A stretch of DNA of 64,000 nucleotides from Ichthyophis bannanicus (GCA_033557465.1 CM066031.1:1073970448-1074034447); one strand, 5' to 3'. Positions 32,526-44,751 are shown, numbered from the stretch's first letter. Numbers and translations are program-made. The notes: generated by a model not told the origin, from the letters alone.

Positions 32526-34251
32526 TAAGGTTGGCAGAGGTATGTCCTTTTTCTGTGTCCAACTGTACAGCAATCTGTGCTGCTATATAAAAAGAACCAC
32601 ACCCCAGTGGCATATATTAATGCACCCTTTATGGTGCATCAGAAGGCACATCCTAAACATACCTCGTCAGCAAAGGCGAAGTTTTATTTCACCAGAGGCC
32701 ATGTTGAAAGGTTGTCAACTCCCAAGGGACCATAGTCGGCACACCATAAGCTGCCTGAATCGAAGGTTTGCCAGAGGATGCCCCAAGGATGTATAGGTGA
32801 ACTCATAAATGTTAGCCAAGAGCAGTAACATCCCCCAAATTGAATGGCAAGAGAGGTATGTGCCAAACACACACGTAACCCAAACACTGCACAGAGCAGA
32901 AAAGAAAGGCAAGAAAAAAGTAAAAGAAGGACGTAGATCAGTTGATGGACCGCAGAAATTAGCTCCAGCCCATGTGTCAGCCATAAAAATGGACAAACAT
33001 ATCGTGGCCAGCTAGAGCCATGCACAGAGTGATGGTAATGTACCATGTTATAATGACAGTGTGTGACAGAGGATGGGAAGATGTGGGCAGCAGAGGAGGC
33101 TGAAATGGCAGGATAAGTGAAATATCAGGATGACTGTGGAGTAGAGGTGCTATGCAGAGCACACACAGGAGAGGCAAGCAGGGAGAGCTGCAATGCAGGA
33201 ATGTGTAGGAGTGCAGGACGTGGGTTAACAGCATGCACATCAGGGTAGGATGGCACACAGCTGGCAGACAGAAGATGGACAGAAGGATGGTTCACAAATC
33301 AGATGAGGGTACAATGTGCTCACAACACAGATCACCACAGATATGACTGTCATACGAATGAAAACCACTTCTGCAGGACAAGCATACAAATCCAAGAGGT
33401 CAGAGAGAAAGCACACCTACAACCACTACCACAAATGGCAATGCATAAACCGGTAGGCCACACCACCAACGTGAGCTCATTAGCAAAGGCTGCATACAAA
33501 AAGAGTGTAGGGCATCACACAAGATGCCTACTGGGTGTCAGGACAAGCAAACCCCTAACAGTAATAATGACCAAATGCACATGCAGATCTGCTGTGTACA
33601 GATCAAATATCAGTCTGTCTTTGGGACCAGCGACACATGCACACACACAATGAAATGGTTTGCAGTGGATACAGCATGCAAAAGAGGAGAAAACTAAACC
33701 CCATGGGCAGCAGAGGATGCTCTGTGGAGCAGGTTAATAATCTGGATCAGGACAGGAGAGAGCTCAACATGCAATCAAGTGTACCACACACCAGCTGAAC
33801 CACAGCAATACCAAACACACAGGTGCACTGCCATGTAAGCACCATAAAGTGAGAGACCTATGTAACAGAGAATATCTTATGGCTAGGCAGCACACAGGAT
33901 GCACCTTGGTGTACAGTGAAGAGAGGGAAGGGTGTGTGTAGAGGTGAGGAACCTGGTGGTACCTTATGGACCATTTAGCACAACAGAAAATAAAAACATA
34001 AACCACATGTGGGGATCAAACCTGAAAACTACAGAGTTAGAACACATGCCTGTAACTACTCCCCGAAACAGCACTCTGAGCACACTGTTACACAAATACC
34101 CCAAAGGGAGGATGTGTATGGGAACCTTTAATATCCAGTGATGTGGCATATGGCTGGCAGATACACAGCTGCTACTGTACAAGGATGTGAGCACAGGTGG
34201 CCCATGTACATGACCAGCAAATGACTACATACAAGTGTCAATGTGCTCAAA
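32526..34251. other. No recognisable gene; A/C-rich
   Basis: Non-coding DNA rich in A and C on the plus strand, with many cacac/acatg words. Frames up to about 120 codons occur on both strands but none has a recognisable domain. Confidence 0.45.
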
Positions 34252-34485
34252 GACTGGAGGACTAACCTAGTGGTTAGAAAACTGGCTTGGCCACCAAGCA
34301 TCCAGGGCTCAATTCACACTAGCACTCCATGTGGCCCTCGACAAGTCACGTAACCCTCCATTACCCTGGAAGAAAGACCTGACAATCTACATCCAGTGAC
34401 ATTGACAAGAAAACAATGGAGTTCCTGGGTCACAAGGTGTCAGGACTGATTCAAAGGCACACATTCCATTGCATGTTTGTCACCA
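34252..34485 (+). mobile_element. tRNA-headed SINE, plus strand
   Basis: The head taacctagtggttagaaaac, tggcttggccaccaagcatc and cagggctcaattcac carry A-box and B-box-like elements. The body follows (ctcgacaagtcacgtaaccc, gaaagacctgacaatctaca) and the end is ggtgtcaggactgattcaaa then ggcacacattcc. It matches the minus-strand copy at 22660-22885 and the fragment at 11181. Confidence 0.75.
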
Positions 34486-37400
34486 TGATCAATCAGCAAA
34501 AGAGTCAAATGTCTGTCAAATACATATCTTTATTTGGGTTCCACATCACAGATAGTGTAGACATTGCCATCATAATATCAAGGTGAGCACATCCCTGGTG
34601 AAAGATGGAAACACTTTAGCAGGGCACAAAACCACCTTCCTCAGAACGGTTACCTGCTTGACCACAAATGAAAGGCCGGAGATATGATGTGCATCACGTG
34701 CATGCTATGCATTGGCTAGCAGACCCCCAGCCCCCACCTGCTGCTGCATGCCTCAAATGTGTAACGCACATATGAGTGCATGTAGACATTTGGCGCTGTA
34801 TACTGAGGACCCAACACACATCATCTGTCCCTCAAAACATATCCATCTGGCAACACAGGGGGCACACAAATGAAAACAGCATATGTTGTCACAATGTTTT
34901 AATGTTAAAAACATGCTCTGAAAGTAATGTTTCTGCTCTCACTTAATGCTTGATCTAGAAATCAAAACTGCAACAATTTAGACCCAAACAATCATCCAAA
35001 TCACAATGAGCATATGCTAACAGGTAGCACAGGCACAGGAACACAGACAGAATACAAACCAAAATACCTGCAGAAACCTGCAGAGATAACACCATGAAGG
35101 AGGTCCCCCTGCACTGTTTTTTGGGTAGACAGTGTGTGCCCACATATAGCATGATACATGGAATGCACAATTGAAGAAGCACAACGGTCACTCACACTGC
35201 CACACTCAAAACATAACGTGGCAATGTGAGTGTCCGTACCACAGGGCATAAGCAGGACTGTGCAGATGTGCAATGCAAGGTGGGTACATACATGCAGACT
35301 GTCACGTCCGCACAGTAAACAAACACAAGAACCAGCATGTGAAGAGCGTAATGATGGCCAAACATCTTACAGGGAACCACACAGAGGCCATAGGTCCACA
35401 TGTTGTGTCTCACAAACGTAGTCAGTCATATGCACAAGCACCATCCACATACCAACATGATACAGTGATGCCACACATGCACGTAAACACCCTTGGCCAA
35501 TGTAAACATCAATCCAAGATGGTGGTGTGCTTGAAAACATTGCTGAGGCAAAACCTGTATCATGTCTAGGTGGAAAGCAGGTGGACATAGACAATAGGAT
35601 CGCCACATCGTTGGCCCATGCCCAAAACATGGCTGTATGCATGTATAGAATGAAATAGATGAGCGTATCCTGTGTGACATGTCACACCCATGGCCAAAAC
35701 CAAAAAAAAAAAATCTGTGTACATATGTACCACATACAGTGTCCATGTCAGTCGCTGCTGCACACGTGGGGATCAGTACACAGAGTCCAAAGTCCAAAGT
35801 GTATCTTGAATCCAACAGGTCCGGTTAAAAGTGTTCTTGCAACTCTGGGCATGCATAGTCAAGTGTCACATACCAATATGCCACAGTCTCTGAAACCTCA
35901 TGTGTGTCCTCTACAATGAGCTGAACCCCCAGCAAAAGCATCGCAGCAACAGTGTGTCGGACACCTCTGTCATGGGGAAAGCAGCAGTCCAAGAGTAATA
36001 CTGTGCATCCAAGTCATGTGTCCCACTCTCAGAGGTCAAACATGCAATGGGTTAATTCTCCTGAAAACGTTCCATGGTGTTTTTCCCCCAAACAGGTGGA
36101 TCATGGTGACACCAGATGCATTGTAAGAGATGCGTCCAGTATGTCCTCTGCCCTGTGTCAGGAGATGATAAGTATTGTAATGTTAGACACCTTGGAAAGA
36201 CTGCACAAATTGCATACCGTTACAACTTAGGAAATACAGAAGAAAGGGATGCAAAGGCAAATATGACATGACAGCAATACAAACAAACCCACATTCTGAT
36301 GACATTATGAGTGTTAAACGCAAACCTGGGTGTCACATGGATATGGTCATGTAAATGCTCATGTCACACAGGCGTCTCACAGCTACACCCTATATGCATC
36401 TGTTTATGTGGCTGGAGAGGCAACATTACATGCACATGAGAGAATTATTTCATCATCAATACTTAAAGCCAGATGTAATCCCCCAAATAACAAAGGTGCA
36501 ACCCACCTTGTGTATGCATCAGGTGTACGTCAACAATCCCTTGAGCCACTAAACAGCAATATCAGGTCACAGTGAAGGGATACAATGTCAGCAAAATATG
36601 TTGAATCACCATGTCAAGTCACTGTTGATTCATGTTGACATCATGTCCATATCTGAGATAAAAGAAAGGTGGTCAACAGTGGACCCTCACAACACAAGAC
36701 ACATCTCTGATCACAGCACACAACACGTTAATAATGTCCACAAGGTAAACAGCACTACGGAAGAGGTTGCAGAGTCCTAACGACACCCCAGGTGCACAAA
36801 CACCTCACATCACATAATAATGTACTATGCCAGAACACAGCCTCATCACACAGGCAACCAATAAACACGCACCCACACAGTATGCAAAGTTCAGCATGCC
36901 ACATGTAACACATGGCCTTTATGTGCACAAGTGGAGAGTTGTAGACATAAAGGCCCAGTGAACATGCAGTGATCCCCTGTTGTTGGCTGATGGTACAATG
37001 TTGGGGTAGGGAGCAAGTGTAGGCCACCACCAAAATGAAATAACCTACACACACATGCCGTTCTGTTGTACCTATCCCATAGACAGTGTGGCAGAGGACA
37101 TACTGAATAAAAATACATGGGATATATGTGACAACAGCAAGAGATGGGTTAAGGATGCATACTTGAAACAAGGAAATCAACACATCAGCACAATATGACA
37201 GATCATTGAGGACATGTTTTTCCCCTGACTGCAGGCACACACAATATCGCTGTAGATGCACCTACCCCAAATTACCATCTTGGATAATGTACAGTCACGT
37301 GCCAACACACTACGGCAACAGCATCCTCAAGAAGTATGTCCTGTGCAGTGGGAAACAAAAGAGACACAAACATATGTCATGTTCCAGCTGTGCATCACAC

Positions 37401-38701
37401 ACAGCATCTTCCTCTCCCCAGCTGTCAAACCCCACAACATCACATAATGACTGACTACTCCCTATATCAATGTACAGATCCCTCACATGTGAGAGGCAGC
37501 ACGGAGGTGTATGAGGCTATCTACAGGTGTATGTAATCTCCCTGTCCCCTACCTTACCACTCTGTTGTTGTACACACAGGTCAAGAGAGGTGTCTGCTCC
37601 CTCCATGTTTCCACATCACACCAAGGTATCAATATTAGGGCACAAACACCATAGTGCAAAAAATTACCCCTCTCCTTGTTTAGTGTGGTCCAATGTTGTA
37701 TGTTAACCCACTGTCAATTGCTGAAACACATGGAAATATGCAGGCGCATCTCCTGTAGCCACTGTCCAAATACATATCATGGTGTGTACATCTCATACCT
37801 TCAATAATATTGATAGCTGTGTGCTGATGATGTGCACAAATAGTCTGCGTCATGTCTGTAAAAACACACCACCCATGTCTGCTTGTGACCAAACCGGGAT
37901 GTCCGCATGATATCCTACTGTGTGTCATTGAACATGTCAAAGCATGGAAAGCCTATATGTGCCCCTTAGGAAAAAAAAACACACCTACGTCAGTGTGTGT
38001 ATGACGACATAACCCTTCCGTACTAGGGTGTGCAATGTAGTTGATGATGTGGACTGTACTCTCCTGGTCTACACACATACACAGTCTGTAGCTGAGGCAT
38101 GATGGCATATGCTGAGGTAGCATCAGCTACATATGGCATCGCCTCCCCGGAAACCTTGTAAACCACAAGCCACACACAGATTCATTGCTCCACGTGCCTA
38201 CTGTAACCCACCCCTTGCTGATCACGGTCAGATCACCTCTGTATGTGTGTACATATGCAACACTGCACTGATGGGCTAATCTCCAAAGAAATAGGGATCA
38301 ATGCTACCCCCCCTGGCTGGACACTGCACAGGTCCCCATCCGTCAACATATCCATGTCAGGGCTACGTGTTGACCTATACATTCATACACTCCTGAGGAT
38401 GACGTGAACACCCCTCACATATAGGTAATACCATGCTGACATACCAGTACTAAGCATGACTATTGTGCGACATATGACATGTTGCGACACACATAACAAA
38501 CACACACACACAGGCAGCTGGCAGAAGCTCAACAACCACAAAGGCAGCGCAAACATGTATCATATAAGCATATCCCACTGGACAACGGTCCCAAAATATC
38601 GACTGCCCTCCCACTGTGAACATCGCACCATATGGCTGACACTGTGCTCCACCCATACCATCTAAACAAATAAGTGAGTTCACACAAAAGAAGCTGCTAT
38701 C
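34486..38701. other. A/C-rich DNA without recognisable genes
   Basis: Over 4 kb of plus-strand A/C-rich sequence packed with CACA, ACATG and CATATG words. Many short frames exist on both strands (up to 168 codons at 36755-37261, minus), none with recognisable motifs or splice-supported structure. It resembles the intronic DNA of the Harbinger-type locus to the right, but no exon could be identified. Confidence 0.45.
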
Positions 38702-39868
38702 TGTGACAAGGCAGAGCTTGCAGAGCATAAGGAAAAAGCTTTTAAACACACTTTATCCTCTGAACCTGCCAGATATACAGGTCAAGAAAGGGTTAAAAGC
38801 TCAGCACACAAAGTTTCAGTGCATGAGAGACTGGAAAGGGAGCCACACCCTAGCCCTAGGCTGACAGGGAGAGCTAGCCTATCAGGGAAAGGGGTGGACT
38901 CACGCCCGATTGGACAAAGCAGTCCTCATAACCAGGCAGTGGTAGTTTCAGAAGTGGAAGGGGTAGGAGAAGGAGTAAAGAGAAGAAAGCAACGCAAAGG
39001 CTTACCTTTGGCACAGCCGGGAGAAGGTGACTCCAGGGAATTAGACGCAGCCTTAGAGTCAGACACTCTTTCCAGAGGGACAAAGAAATCAGGTCCAGGC
39101 GGAGACTTGAAATCCCAAGGAGGCAGAGCTGGAAGCAAGTGGAACCAGGTGGGAACCGAGTACTTGGACGGTTGCCAGCCACCTTGCTCAGAGAAAGCCA
39201 CGTCTCGGGGAAGGCAGTTGAAAGTGCTGCCAGGAAGGAATAGCCCTCAGCCAAAGCCAAAACAGGTTAGAAACTCTTATAAACCTTTTAAGCAAAGTTT
39301 GGAATCCTTGTCTGAAAGGGATAGAAGTAATTCTTCAGATATTTTCCCTAGGACCAGACTGATAAGAGAGAAACTGGGTAGAAGGGAAATCCCAGCTTAT
39401 GAAAAACAAGCGTTGCCTAATAGCAGAGACCGTGTCAGAAGCTGCAGTTCAGAGTGTAGCTCAGCTGCACCTCAGCAGGTTGCTAATTGGCAGCAACGGG
39501 ACACGAAGTTAGAGTCAGATTCTGATGACCAGGCTGTATTAAGAGAACCTGTAAAATACTATCAGAAGAGATATATTCCTCCCAACCAGAAAGTAAGATC
39601 CAGGCAAGACAGGGAAGAGAGAAATCCCTACTCTCAGCTGTTTAAGAAGCTTAATAAGCCGGTAACCCTGCAAGAGCCTAGGAGACGTAAAGAGAGTGGA
39701 GAGAAGCAGTTACAGACTCTCCTCAAACACTTGAGATCTCTAGACTCTTGTGAGCCTTATATACAGGAGATTCAAGATAGTGAATGTGAACCGATGCAGA
39801 CAGATAATCCATTGTCTTCTAGCAGTGACTCAGAAATGGAATGTGGCATCTGTCAGAAAGAGTTTTAA
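38702..39868 (+). CDS. Long open frame in LTR-like copy B, unknown protein
   Basis: Open from the element's first codon (CDKAELAEHKEKAF...) to a stop at 39866-39868, 388 codons; the first in-frame ATG is at 38822 or close by (MHERLEREPHP, 349 codons if started there). The protein is hydrophilic and strongly charged, with basic patches (VKRRKQRKG, KYYQKRYIPPNQKVRSRQD, EPRRRKESGEKQ), serine-rich stretches and a C-terminal cysteine motif ending DSEMECGICQKEF. No catalytic motif, signal peptide or membrane segment was seen. The end is reminiscent of EYMDCSLSKLLW in copies A and C. This is the longest uninterrupted non-satellite frame of this family in the window. Function unknown; it may be the tail of a structural or accessory gene of the parent retroelement. 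Confidence 0.5.
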   Translation, partial: CDKAELAEHKEKAFKHTLSSEPARYTGQERVKSSAHKVSVHERLEREPHPSPRLTGRASLSGKGVDSRPIGQSSPHNQAVVVSEVEGVGEGVKRRKQRKGLPLAQPGEGDSRELDAALESDTLSRGTKKSGPGGDLKSQGGRAGSKWNQVGTEYLDGCQPPCSEKATSRGRQLKVLPGRNSPQPKPKQVRNSYKPFKQSLESLSERDRSNSSDIFPRTRLIREKLGRREIPAYEKQALPNSRDRVRSCSSECSSAAPQQVANWQQRDTKLESDSDDQAVLREPVKYYQKRYIPPNQKVRSRQDREERNPYSQLFKKLNKPVTLQEPRRRKESGEKQLQTLLKHLRSLDSCEPYIQEIQDSECEPMQTDNPLSSSSDSEMECGICQKEF

Positions 39869-40501
39869 ACTACAGCTTAAGCATATCCAATATTTTTAAG
39901 GCTGTTGTGAAAGTCTAATTTGGAGATTGGAATTGCATGCAGACAGGAGTTTTTTCTCACTGCCAACCCAAGCCATATACCTAGCTCTAAAGGATAGGTT
40001 GCAAGAACAGATAGAATTCTTCTGTGAGAGGTTTGTGTAGAAGAAGGATCAGGCTTAAGAAAGAAGCATCTGTTATACCTAGAGGCTAGAAGAAGTAACT
40101 TAAGCACACGTGGAAAAGAAATACCACAACACTGAAAGTTCCTTTATTAAAAACCTTGTATTGGAAAACTATTGCTGGTATTGATAACAAGGATGTTTTG
40201 GAAAGCTGAAAGAAGTAAGAGAAGCTGATTTTGATTTGCATATTGTGCCCTGAGAAATATCAGGAGAGCTGTTCATTCTGGACTTTATCTGTTACGTTTA
40301 TACCATCTTTTTGATCTCTGTTCTGGGGGAAGAAACCCTGTGCAAACAATAAATATATTGTTTACCCTTAACCTAACTTTGGCTGTCATCACTGGGCTAC
40401 AACTACACAGGCATACCAGGCAACAGCATAAACAGAGTGACTTTAAATGTGCCCCACTCTCCTACAGCCTCCATACTGGGGTTGACTGGCGAGGGGTGAC
40501 A
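38702..40501 (+). mobile_element. LTR-like element copy B
   Basis: Starts TGTGACAAGG and ends GGGGTGACA, with the 4-bp duplication tatc on both sides (38698-38701 and 40502-40505). An AATAAA lies at about 40349. The start closely matches copies A and C (TGTGATAAGG), and the end shares TGACA with them, but the interior has diverged strongly. Length is 1.8 kb. As in the other copies a frame opens at the first base. Confidence 0.6.
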
Positions 40502-40505
40502 TATC

Positions 40506-40709
40506 ACATGCAGCCACTAACTGGGATTGTGTCCCTCAAAACCTCCCGCAGGCGTATAAGCATCCACCCACGTCATCTGCCACCAACTGCTGGTGTGCAC
40601 TGCTCACATTGTTTGTCGCACACTCATGCCTATATGTGACGTTGGGATTGTCAGTAAAATGTTAATGCAGGGTGGCATCCGAATTATATCTCCACAGAAA
40701 CAACAATCA
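40506..40709. other. Short spacer
   Basis: Non-coding DNA between LTR-like copy B and the end of the transposase gene. Confidence 0.4.
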
Positions 40710-41137
40710 CTATAACCAATACACACACAGCAGAGGAACATGAAGGTGGAAAGATAGGCAATACGTACATGCGAAGATCTCTGCTATCAACCTCCACCTG
40801 CCTGCTGTGCCCTCCCGTGTGTCACCACTGGCACGTACAGGGAGGCACGTTGGATCCTCATCCAGATCCTCATTAATCTCTGCAGGGATATCGTGCCTGA
40901 GAGCAATGTTGTGCAGGATGCAACAGGCGATGATTATCTCTGCAACAGTCATTGGCCTATAGTGTACGGCCCCGCCTGTCCTATCCAGGCACCTGAAGCG
41001 ACTCTTCAAAATGCCAAAGGTGCGCTCTATGACAGAGCGGCTGGAGGCATGGGCCTCATTGTACCTCCGCTCTGCACGTGTGCGTGGCTGACGCACAGGG
41101 GTCAGCAGCCAGGGGCGACACCCATATCCTGCATCAC
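40710..41137 (-). pseudogene. HARBI1-like: HARBI1-like transposase, exon 2
   Basis: Follows a good acceptor (tttcccgcag, its last base at 41138). It reads DAGYGCRPWLLTPVRQP, RRYNEAHASSRSVIERTFG, ILKSRFRCLDRTGGAVHY and EIIIACCILHNIALRHDIP. GD-x-GY, the wLLTP segment, the E of VIERTFG (third catalytic acidic residue of the DDE triad) and the LHNIA motif are hallmarks of PIF/Harbinger transposases. The phase-1 join with exon 1 restores the glycine codon in LLG-DAGY, strongly supporting this intron. A stop ends the frame at 40710; the last 15-20 residues after RLIAEIF look less conserved, so a further short exon is possible. Confidence 0.85.
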
Positions 41138-42558
41138 CTGCGGGAAATAAAGTTACATGTGAATGCAGGGGCTCATGTTCACCGCAACTGACAAATGTGT
41201 AGATGTGAGAAACAAACGCACAACACATCCTGACAGAAACATATCAGAGCACAACTATGCAATTATGAACAATAGACATATGATGACGGAAAAGGAAGAC
41301 ATGGCCTATCAAGGCTAGACACCAATGGCAAAGACTACAACAGTCTGTTATTTACCTTTAGAGGTACTCTGTGTGTGGCACATGTGTATTGTAATGCAAT
41401 TAGTGTCCCCATCTCTAGCCCCTCCACTGTGAGACTATTCCGCTGATCCACTGATCATAGGTCCAATGTACATGTCAGCATAGTAGCCACTAAGCGACGT
41501 GCTGATATTTGACAGAGGCCCACACCCAGAACATGTTTACCATGGAGGTCTGGCAGACTGTACTCCATATCACCCTTGCACACCCTGTGCACTAAGGCCC
41601 ACATATCAGGATGGAGCAGACAGTCACCACATGCTACATACTGTTGAGCACCAATTGTCAAAGTAGCCAGTCTCTGCACTGTGTCCATTCTGATCATAGC
41701 CCTTTGAAGGTGCGGTCTACAGAATCGCACACTGTAGCCCACATGGGTTTGCACCACTACCATATTCAGAGGCTGACTATCTTCCTGTGTATCTGCTCCC
41801 AATACCTCTCTGTATGCACCTAAGTAGTCCCCTAGCTTTTGATGTCACCAATGCATAATGTTATCCACAAGAGGATCAGAGGGCATAATGCTGCCTTGGT
41901 CCTGCTCATCTAGAGTGGCCAAAGGTAATGCACCCCCTATACTGTGTTGCTGCCATGGTTTGACACAGGCAAAAAATGTGACCAGACATATGCAAACATG
42001 TCCCCCCATTTGCAAAGGTCCTGAACATCCATCAGATGTATCGAGACCCTCCTCAGCTTATGTAGTGGCTCCTGGGTGAGTACCTCAATAATGGGAGAGT
42101 GTGTGAATCTCAGACAAACATGACATGGGGTATTGGTATGGTTGTGCAATAACATCAATGTTACATAACAGTCAAATGCTAGCAGACAATGAACTGACAT
42201 CACAGCTGCATATGAAGGGCACCAATACCCCCCCCCCCTCACATGAGGCCAGTTGGACACACACACTCACTAGGATGGATCCACCACCAGGACAGACCTG
42301 CACACACGTGCGTAGTAACATGAACACCATGCGCAGGTCATGATCATAACATGTTAGAATCCTGATGGCTCATGTCAAGTAGTTTCCCTGTTACCCCACG
42401 TTTATACTCCTGTACCAATGTGAACTCAGAACAGACCACTGTCTGTCCAAAAACTACTATCTCAAAAATGCAGTTATAGACACAGGGTGCTACAGAGGAG
42501 ATGTTACCCAAAAAAATATGGAAAAACCTAAAGAAAGTGATAATCCCCAGATACTTAC
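41138..42558 (-). other. Intron of the HARBI1-like gene
   Basis: A 1.4-kb intron, donor GTAAGTAT at 42558-42551 and acceptor CCCGCAG ending at 41138, phase 1. No other feature was recognised; the plus strand is A/C-rich. Confidence 0.8.
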
Positions 42559-43386
42559 CCAGCAATATACAGTCCGCATACCATCCCTCCTCAAATTGTG
42601 TGAATAGTGCCGAGTGATGCAGGATATGGGAGTCATGGGTGGACCCTGGAAACCTAGGGACCACATTCAGAATACGCAGATTAGCATCACATACAACCTG
42701 AACATTCAGGGAATGGTAGTGTTTGCGGTTGCGGTACGCTACGCTACCTCCCTGTCTCTAGGCGGGACCAGGGCAAAATGTGTGCAATCAATAGCTCCCA
42801 TCACGTGTGGTATCCCGGCTAACGCCTCAAAGGCCTGGTTCAGGGTCCCCCACTGTTGCCTAGTGTGGGGAAGGGCTATGTAATTCCCCATCCGGCTGAC
42901 CATGGCACGCAGTACTTGGTGGAGACAGCGTGAGAAGGTGGGGCGGCTCATGCCACCCACTGCGGCCACAGATGACTGGAAACAGCCAGAGGCAAAGAAA
43001 TGTAAGGCAGCAAGGAGCTTGACTAAACCTGGTATGGCATGGGACCGATCAGTCAGGGGCTCGAGGTCAGGTCTGAGATCCTCATAGAGCTCCCTAATAG
43101 CCCTAGTGCTCAGTCAGTACAGGGAGATGACCTGGTCCTCACGCATGGCCTGGAGCTGGGCTCTGGGCCTGTAGAGGTGAGGCTGCTGAGCCTGCACCTC
43201 GGTACGCCTTCTGCGCTGTGCACGCACAGCACCTGCCTGGACCGCCCCCACAGCTGCAGGTCTGAGTTGCTGCGGGACTACACCCATGCCCTGTGCCTCA
43301 GCACCATGGTCACCATCTCCCCTGTCCTGCCACCGCAGCATCTGCCCACGTCTCAGGGCACATGCAGCAACATACATAGACGACAT
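42559..43386 (-). pseudogene. HARBI1-like: HARBI1-like transposase, exon 1 (two lesions)
   Basis: The probable ATG is at 43386 (MSSMYVAACALRRGQM). The exon encodes an arginine-rich N-terminus, REDQVISLY, then a TGA (43116-43114) where the usual tryptophan/arginine of Y-R/W-LS would be, then LSTRAIRELYEDLRPDLEPL, FFASGCFQSSVAAVGGMSRP, VMGAIDCTHFAL (first catalytic D), a 5-bp tandem duplication (tagcg twice, near 42738-42747 on the plus strand as cgctacgcta) that shifts the frame, then NVQVVCDANLRIL and FPGSTHDSHIL (second catalytic D), and FEEGWYADCILLG at the donor. Apart from one stop and one 5-bp duplication the exon is well preserved, with all three catalytic acidic residues of the family present across the two exons. 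Confidence 0.85.
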
Positions 43387-43597
43387 AGACCCCTCCCGCC
43401 CAGCCACACAAACACACTCAGACACACACACGGACCTCGCTAAACAGTGAACACCTCACAAACCACACAAAGCACCACACACACAAAACAACCAACACTG
43501 ACAGCAACACTTGCTCTGACTCTCTCAGTCTCTCTATGCAACCACACACCTACTCTCCGCCGCCTAAACCCCTCACCGTGGACCAGGTATGCAGGCC

Positions 43598-43944
43598 GGT
43601 ATATATAGTTCCTCTCTGGCTAATGTGTACCTTGCGCATTTGCTGCTGTGCATGCGCGGTGCCTGTGTGTCGTGTTCCTGCGCATGGGCTGTCTGTGCGT
43701 GGCAACACGTACTTGCGTGGTGAATTGCACATGCGCTGGACGTGCCCATTCGCCCTACAGCCTGTGCAAATGTTTGCGCATGGGCAGTAGTCCTTGCGTA
43801 ACGCGCATGTACACCTTGTGTTGCACGAGCGTGTAGCCACACACAAACTCACATGCGCAAGGCTGCGCATGAGCGCTGCGCACAGTCACCACGCCCACAC
43901 AACTGCGCATGCGCGAGGTACACAAAGTAAAAAACCTATAAATA
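43598..43944. promoter_or_regulatory. Divergent promoter between transposase and Myb-like genes
   Basis: A minus-strand TATA box (tatatata, 43600-43607) faces the transposase, and a plus-strand TATA box (tataaata, 43937-43944) faces the Myb-like gene. Between them are many GCGCAT/ATGCGC words, including a full palindrome tgcgcatgcgcg at 43904-43915, 22 bp upstream of the plus TATA. These match the consensus I know for NRF-1-type sites (YGCGCAYGCGCR). Binding is inference; the motif cluster is directly visible. Confidence 0.7.
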
Positions 43945-44664
43945 TGCCTCCACACCTGGCACACGTCGAGGGTTGTTTGAGGAGTTTTAGGTGGAGAGAG
44001 TTACAAAGAGAGGTATAGAGAGAGAGTTGGAAGGAGAGGCGTGTTCTATAGGTTTGTGATTTGTAAATTGTATTGTGCATTTGGTACTTTGGTGTGTAGT
44101 GTGTCCTGTATTTTGTGGTTTGTAGAGTGGTCTTTGTTCTGTGTTCTGTGTTGGGGTGAGGGTTGGTGAGGGGGTGTGTGGTGAGGGGGGAGGGTGATGG
44201 AGAGGGAGTAGGAGAGGGAGAGGGAGGTGGAGGTGGAGGGGGTGGGGGAGGGTGGGGATGTGAGCCCTTCCACTGCTGCTGCTGCTGCTGCTGACACACC
44301 CAGGGCAGGGACTGGCCGGCCTATGGGGGCAGAGGCAGGGCCATCTGGTGTGGAACAGGCTGCACAGTACAGCCACACTGCTAAGAGGAAGAGGGTACTA
44401 GTGGCTGCCCCACAGAGGAGAAGGGCTGTAAGGTTCTCCGAACAGGAGAACCACGTCCTCCTTGCAGGGGTCATAGAGAACTATGACATACTTTTTGGGC
44501 GGCTCAGTAGTCGCACAACTGTGGCTAGCAGGATGGCAGTTTGGGAGGAGATACGTGTTGCAGTGGTTGAGGCAGGGGGCACCCCCCGAGACGTGGAAAG
44601 CCTCAAAAAGAGGTTCTCAGACATCAAAAGAGGGGTGAGGCAGCACATGTCTTCCGAGAGACAA
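43637..44664 (+). repeat. Tandem unit 1: Myb-side promoter plus exon 1
   Basis: The first of a head-to-tail series with period 1028-1032. It starts at catttgctgctgtgcatgcg, contains the GCGCATGCGC cluster, TATA (43937), a 5' UTR and exon 1 up to a point after SSERQ, and joins unit 2 at the same catttgctg word. The minus-strand TATA of the transposase lies just outside the repeat. Confidence 0.9.
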
Positions 44665-44751
44665 CATTTGCTGCTGTGCATGCGCGGTGCCTGTGTGTCG
44701 TGTTCCTGCGCATGGGCTGTCTGTGCGTGGCAACACGTACTTGCGTGGTGA
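44323..44751 (+). pseudogene. Myb/SANT-like gene exon 1, copy 1 (truncated, read-through end)
   Basis: The first ATG in a reasonable context is at 44323 (MGAEAGPSGVEQAAQY); frames drawn from further upstream use GTG. A basic AKRKRVLVAAPQRRRAVRF stretch (possible nuclear signal) leads into a Myb/SANT-like domain: FSEQENHVLLAGVIENYDI, LFGRLSSR, MAVWEEIRVAVVEAGG and DVESLKKRFSDIKRG, the three-helix DNA-binding type found in Harbinger accessory proteins. The true exon sequence ends near 44664 at the tandem junction. Beyond it, about 28 codons of promoter-derived sequence (LLCMRGACVSC...) precede a stop at 44749-44751. A CTG run (about 44272-44293) lies upstream. Confidence 0.75.

Noticed and set aside
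36755..37261. Minus-strand frame of 168 codons.
   Set aside because: No recognisable domain, cysteine- and valine-rich composition expected from complementing A/C-rich DNA, and no splice or promoter support.
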